Part shown: in pieces, positions 4,517 to 6,475 of the stretch
Layout: each line of letters starts with the position of its first letter
Position numbering within the stretch: position 1 is the stretch's first letter
Assembly: GCA_025997155.1 (NCBI GenBank)
Contig: BNUF01000139.1
Span: 1 to 6,475, forward strand
Direction of reading: 5' to 3'
Length of the DNA: 6,475 nucleotides
From: Clostridia bacterium
GTDB taxonomy: Bacteria; Bacillota; Clostridia; Lachnospirales; WQUN01
Position numbers and translations under genes: made by a program
The notes under the pieces: model-generated
Database searches by the model: none
Seen by the model: only the letters and a program-made list of their open reading frames with translations
What the model was told of the DNA's origin: nothing

Positions 4517-4765
4517 CTATTCGCCGTCCGCCGTATCCTTCTTTTTAACCATAGCCAAAATGTAACCTATGCCCTCATAGTCAACTTGATACGGTTTATC
4601 GCCCGTTTCCTTAACATACAACATAAACCACTCAAACACGGCTCTTATTGCCTCGTCGGTGTAGTCTTCCGCTTTACCTATGCTTTGGAATTTCCCGCAT
4701 CCCAAATCTTTCAAGTTGGTCAACACAATCTGCCTCGTTATCTGATTAACTACTAGTCGCTTCAT
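4517..4765 (-). CDS. Small phage protein of unknown function (82 aa)
   Basis: No family is recognised. The protein begins MKRLVVNQITRQIVLTNLKD, contains a predicted helix EAIRAVFEWFMLYVKETG and ends in charged residues. It is soluble in appearance, with no signal peptide. It overlaps the rusA stop by ATGA, so it is translationally coupled, and has GGAGGG 6 bases before the ATG. Its place directly after a Holliday junction resolvase suggests a role in phage DNA metabolism, by context only. Confidence 0.7.
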   Translation of the reverse strand: MKRLVVNQITRQIVLTNLKDLGCGKFQSIGKAEDYTDEAIRAVFEWFMLYVKETGDKPYQVDYEGIGYILAMVKKKDTADGE

Positions 4766-5136
4766 TCCAAACCCTCCGTAATCTCCACTTCCACACGCGG
4801 GTATTTCTTATCAACCGCAAACCTGTGGCTAAACCCCACAATCTGCGTCCAACCGTCATTACTTAGTTTACCTGTGTTCACAAGCGCGTCCTGTATGAAC
4901 TTCTGCGCGAACGCTATATTATCCTTGTCCCGCTTTCGATTCTTCTCAACCCACAGATAATCTAGCGTCACGGGCGTTTTCAGCGTTACGCCCCGCAACG
5001 CGTTGTTAATAATAAGTGCTAGATTGCTTTCGATATCCCGCTTAGTCTTATTGCCCTTGTATTTGCTTCGGCGGTTTTCCCCAACGTACTGGTTCGTGCC
5101 AGGGAGCGTAAACGGTATTGTGATTTTGTATGTCAC
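4762..5136 (-). CDS. rusA: RusA-family crossover junction endodeoxyribonuclease
   Basis: The 124-residue length is close to E. coli RusA (120). RusA dimers cut Holliday junctions and other branched DNA; phages use them to resolve recombination and replication intermediates before packaging. Family signatures are LPGTNQYVGENRRSKYKGNK, then VEKNRKRDKDNIAFAQKFI, DALVNTGKLSNDGW and PRVEVEI. The acidic metal-binding residues appear to be Asp70 and Asp72 in RDKDN, with Asp94 in NDGW as a likely third, so the active site looks intact. The start is GTG at 5136, overlapping the previous stop as GTGA, with CGGGGT just upstream. The next gene overlaps its stop as ATGA. Confidence 0.92.
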   Translation of the reverse strand: MTYKITIPFTLPGTNQYVGENRRSKYKGNKTKRDIESNLALIINNALRGVTLKTPVTLDYLWVEKNRKRDKDNIAFAQKFIQDALVNTGKLSNDGWTQIVGFSHRFAVDKKYPRVEVEITEGLE

Positions 5137-5423
5137 GATTTACCCCGTCTTTCGTTTTCCTTGTGATTATTCGGCTTTAACTCAATCCGCGTCGGCTTGC
5201 CCTTGGCGTTGTAATCCGTCACGATATCGCAAAACTCGCCCAACTCCTCGAAACAGTCGTTGTTCGCCACTACCGCCGACAAAAGAATTATAAAACTGTC
5301 TGTGTTGTATCTTTGTTGTTTGAACTCCATAGAGTGATACCGCAAAAGATTAAGCATATCAAGGCAAGCTTTGAAAAATCCCTCTTTGTAGGCGAGTTTG
5401 TCGGCTTGATATATTTCACCCAT
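5133..5423 (-). CDS. Phage protein of unknown function (96 aa)
   Basis: No family is recognised. The N-terminal half is helical (YKEGFFKACLDMLNLLRYHS), the middle is hydrophobic (DSFIILLSAVVANND, too short and polar-flanked for a clear membrane span), and the end is basic and hydrophilic (PNNHKENERRGKS). The ATG at 5423 is preferred because GGGAG lies 10 bases upstream; a TTG at 5432 would add three residues and give a TTGA overlap with the upstream stop but sits one base from that site. The gene lies between the helicase loader and rusA in the same operon, so a part in phage DNA replication or recombination is likely only by position. Confidence 0.7.
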   Translation of the reverse strand: MGEIYQADKLAYKEGFFKACLDMLNLLRYHSMEFKQQRYNTDSFIILLSAVVANNDCFEELGEFCDIVTDYNAKGKPTRIELKPNNHKENERRGKS

Positions 5424-5428
5424 TTTAG

Positions 5429-6103
5429 TCAAACTCCCGCCTGTAGCGTAAGGCTTTCGACCGAATTATAATCCGTCAACAGGTGTTCAACGTCGGAATA
5501 AAACATGCGTTTTCGCTCCTCGATTTCTTTCTCAACGGCAATCTTTGTTCGTTCGTATTTGATATATTCGCTGTTTTCGATTTGTGTTTGAATCTGTTCG
5601 ATTCCTCTGTGAATTTGTTGCGGTAGGGTTGCATTTTGCCGTTCTCGCTGATACTTAGGTTCGTATAACCGCATAAACGTCAACCTGTCAAGTCCCGCTT
5701 TAGGACTATAACCATACTGCTGTCTACGCAATGCCCACAACTTACGCTTACCGCCTGCTGATTCTACCGCCTCGGCAATTATAACGGGAAAGTCAGAGTA
5801 GGGATTGTCGTCGCCGAACTCGCCTGTAGCTATAAGCCATTTATTAACAATTTCCCACGCTTTATCAGGCGGGATAATATCAGGTCGTTTTATCTCCGTC
5901 ATTATATCGCGAATTTCGGCAATACTAGGAGTCCACTTACTCGTGGCAATATGCTTTATTACTGCCATTTTTACGATATTCGCGTCATCCTCCGCGAACA
6001 TTGCCGCCCAAACCTTTACTGTTTCTTCGTCTTCAATCTTGTTGCCGTTCGGATAAGATTTCGAGATTATTTTCATAATTTCCATTGTTTCGAGTGTTGT
6101 CAT
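5429..6103 (-). CDS. Phage replication protein, G39P-like helicase loader/inhibitor domain
   Basis: The 224-residue protein has an N-terminal domain (about 1-72) resembling G39P of phage SPP1, which binds the phage DnaB-type helicase and loads it at the origin: TLETMEIMKIISKSYPN, then a VWAAMF stretch and HIATSKWTPSIAEIRDIMTE. The remainder (PPDKAWEIVNKWL, SAGGKRKLWALRR, FMRLYE, then a long Glu/Arg/Lys-rich helix at about 165-205) is common in such phage proteins but has no assigned activity. G39P itself is about 126 residues, so this is a longer version. The ATG has GGAGG 8 bases upstream and lies inside the 3' end of the previous gene. No helicase gene is in the window; it would be expected upstream, or the host DnaB would be used. 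Confidence 0.75.
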   Translation of the reverse strand: MTTLETMEIMKIISKSYPNGNKIEDEETVKVWAAMFAEDDANIVKMAVIKHIATSKWTPSIAEIRDIMTEIKRPDIIPPDKAWEIVNKWLIATGEFGDDNPYSDFPVIIAEAVESAGGKRKLWALRRQQYGYSPKAGLDRLTFMRLYEPKYQRERQNATLPQQIHRGIEQIQTQIENSEYIKYERTKIAVEKEIEERKRMFYSDVEHLLTDYNSVESLTLQAGV

Positions 6104-6475
6104 TAGTCAATCCTCCACACCTTGCCTTTTCCTCGGCAATAATTCGGTCAAAAAAACTTTCGCCTTTGGGTTGCTGTTTTGGCTTATCTGCCGCCGTTAT
6201 TACCGTCGGCTTGTCGTTCCAGCGTTCTCCGTTTAACCATGTCGCCGCGTTGGGTATATACTGCCCACCGTCTTTTGTCCATTGTTCGGATTGCTTTTGA
6301 TTTCGTAACCCGTCCATAATCGCGTCAAAAAGAGTCTGATTAGGATTGATTTTTTTCCACGCCTCAAACGCTCTCTTCTTGTCCGCATTTTTAGGGAATT
6401 CATGCCAAAACTCACACCAAGAAGAGTCGCTTTCCGTCAATTTCGGTGTTTTCGCGGGTTTTTGTTTGGACATGT
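6033..6475 (-). CDS. Phage replisome-organizer-type protein, C-terminal domain (possibly 5' partial)
   Basis: The visible 146 residues hold a domain common at the C-terminus of phage replication initiators and DnaD/O-like proteins: WCEFWHEFPKNADKKRAFEA, WKKINPNQTLFDAI, then QWTKDGGQYIPNAATWLNGE and RWND (residues 19-87). An ATG occurs at 6473, only two bases from the edge, so no ribosome-binding site can be seen and the real gene may start upstream with a helix-turn-helix domain. The C-terminal tail is low-complexity, Asn-rich (NDNTRNNGNYENN) and overlaps the next gene by 71 bases in another frame, much more than other junctions here. It likely works with the following helicase loader to start phage DNA replication. 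Confidence 0.75.
   Translation of the reverse strand, partial: MSKQKPAKTPKLTESDSSWCEFWHEFPKNADKKRAFEAWKKINPNQTLFDAIMDGLRNQKQSEQWTKDGGQYIPNAATWLNGERWNDKPTVITAADKPKQQPKGESFFDRIIAEEKARCGGLTNDNTRNNGNYENNLEILSERQQD

Overview
The window looks like part of a temperate phage or phage-plasmid from a Gram-positive host, most likely Bacillota (Clostridia or Negativicutes). Three things point there: strong AGGAGG/GGAGGG ribosome-binding sites, moderate GC content, and a gene set typical of Firmicutes siphophages (G39P-type helicase loader, RusA, BRO/KilAC antirepressor, ArpU/DUF1492-type late regulator). The genus cannot be read from the sequence. Except for one toxin-antitoxin cassette, every gene is on the minus strand, so the biological order runs from high to low coordinates.

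Early/replication operon (6475 down to 3439, minus). It begins with a replisome-organizer-type protein whose 5' end may lie outside the window. A G39P-like helicase loader, a small unknown protein, a RusA-family Holliday junction resolvase, two more small unknown proteins and a two-domain phage antirepressor follow. The genes overlap or sit a few bases apart (GTGA and ATGA junctions), as in one transcription and translation unit for phage DNA replication, recombination and the lysogeny switch.

Inserted cassette (2693-3424, plus). A hicA-hicB toxin-antitoxin module lies in the opposite orientation with its own near-consensus promoter, a candidate operator between -35 and -10, and an intrinsic terminator, so it resembles a phage moron. 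hicA (59 aa) is short and easily missed.

Regulator and late-start region (2607-1597, minus). A sigma-region-4-like regulator is followed by an array of 10-bp direct repeats, an isolated TATAAT box that overlaps its stop codon, a leader with a terminator-like hairpin, and a small phage protein gene (usually near terminase) that is split by an apparent one-base deletion in an A5 run. A large hairpin plus T-run ends this unit. No terminase or structural gene follows.

Partition region (1596-1, minus). A SLOG/DUF2493 protein, a complete ParA ATPase, and a ParB cut off after 72 residues. The cut coincides with the end of an IS630-family element at a TA dinucleotide; the first 25 codons of its transposase run off the left edge. 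Partition genes where packaging genes would be expected suggest an extrachromosomal element (phage-plasmid or satellite) or a degraded and rearranged prophage. The broken parB and the frameshift favour some degree of decay.
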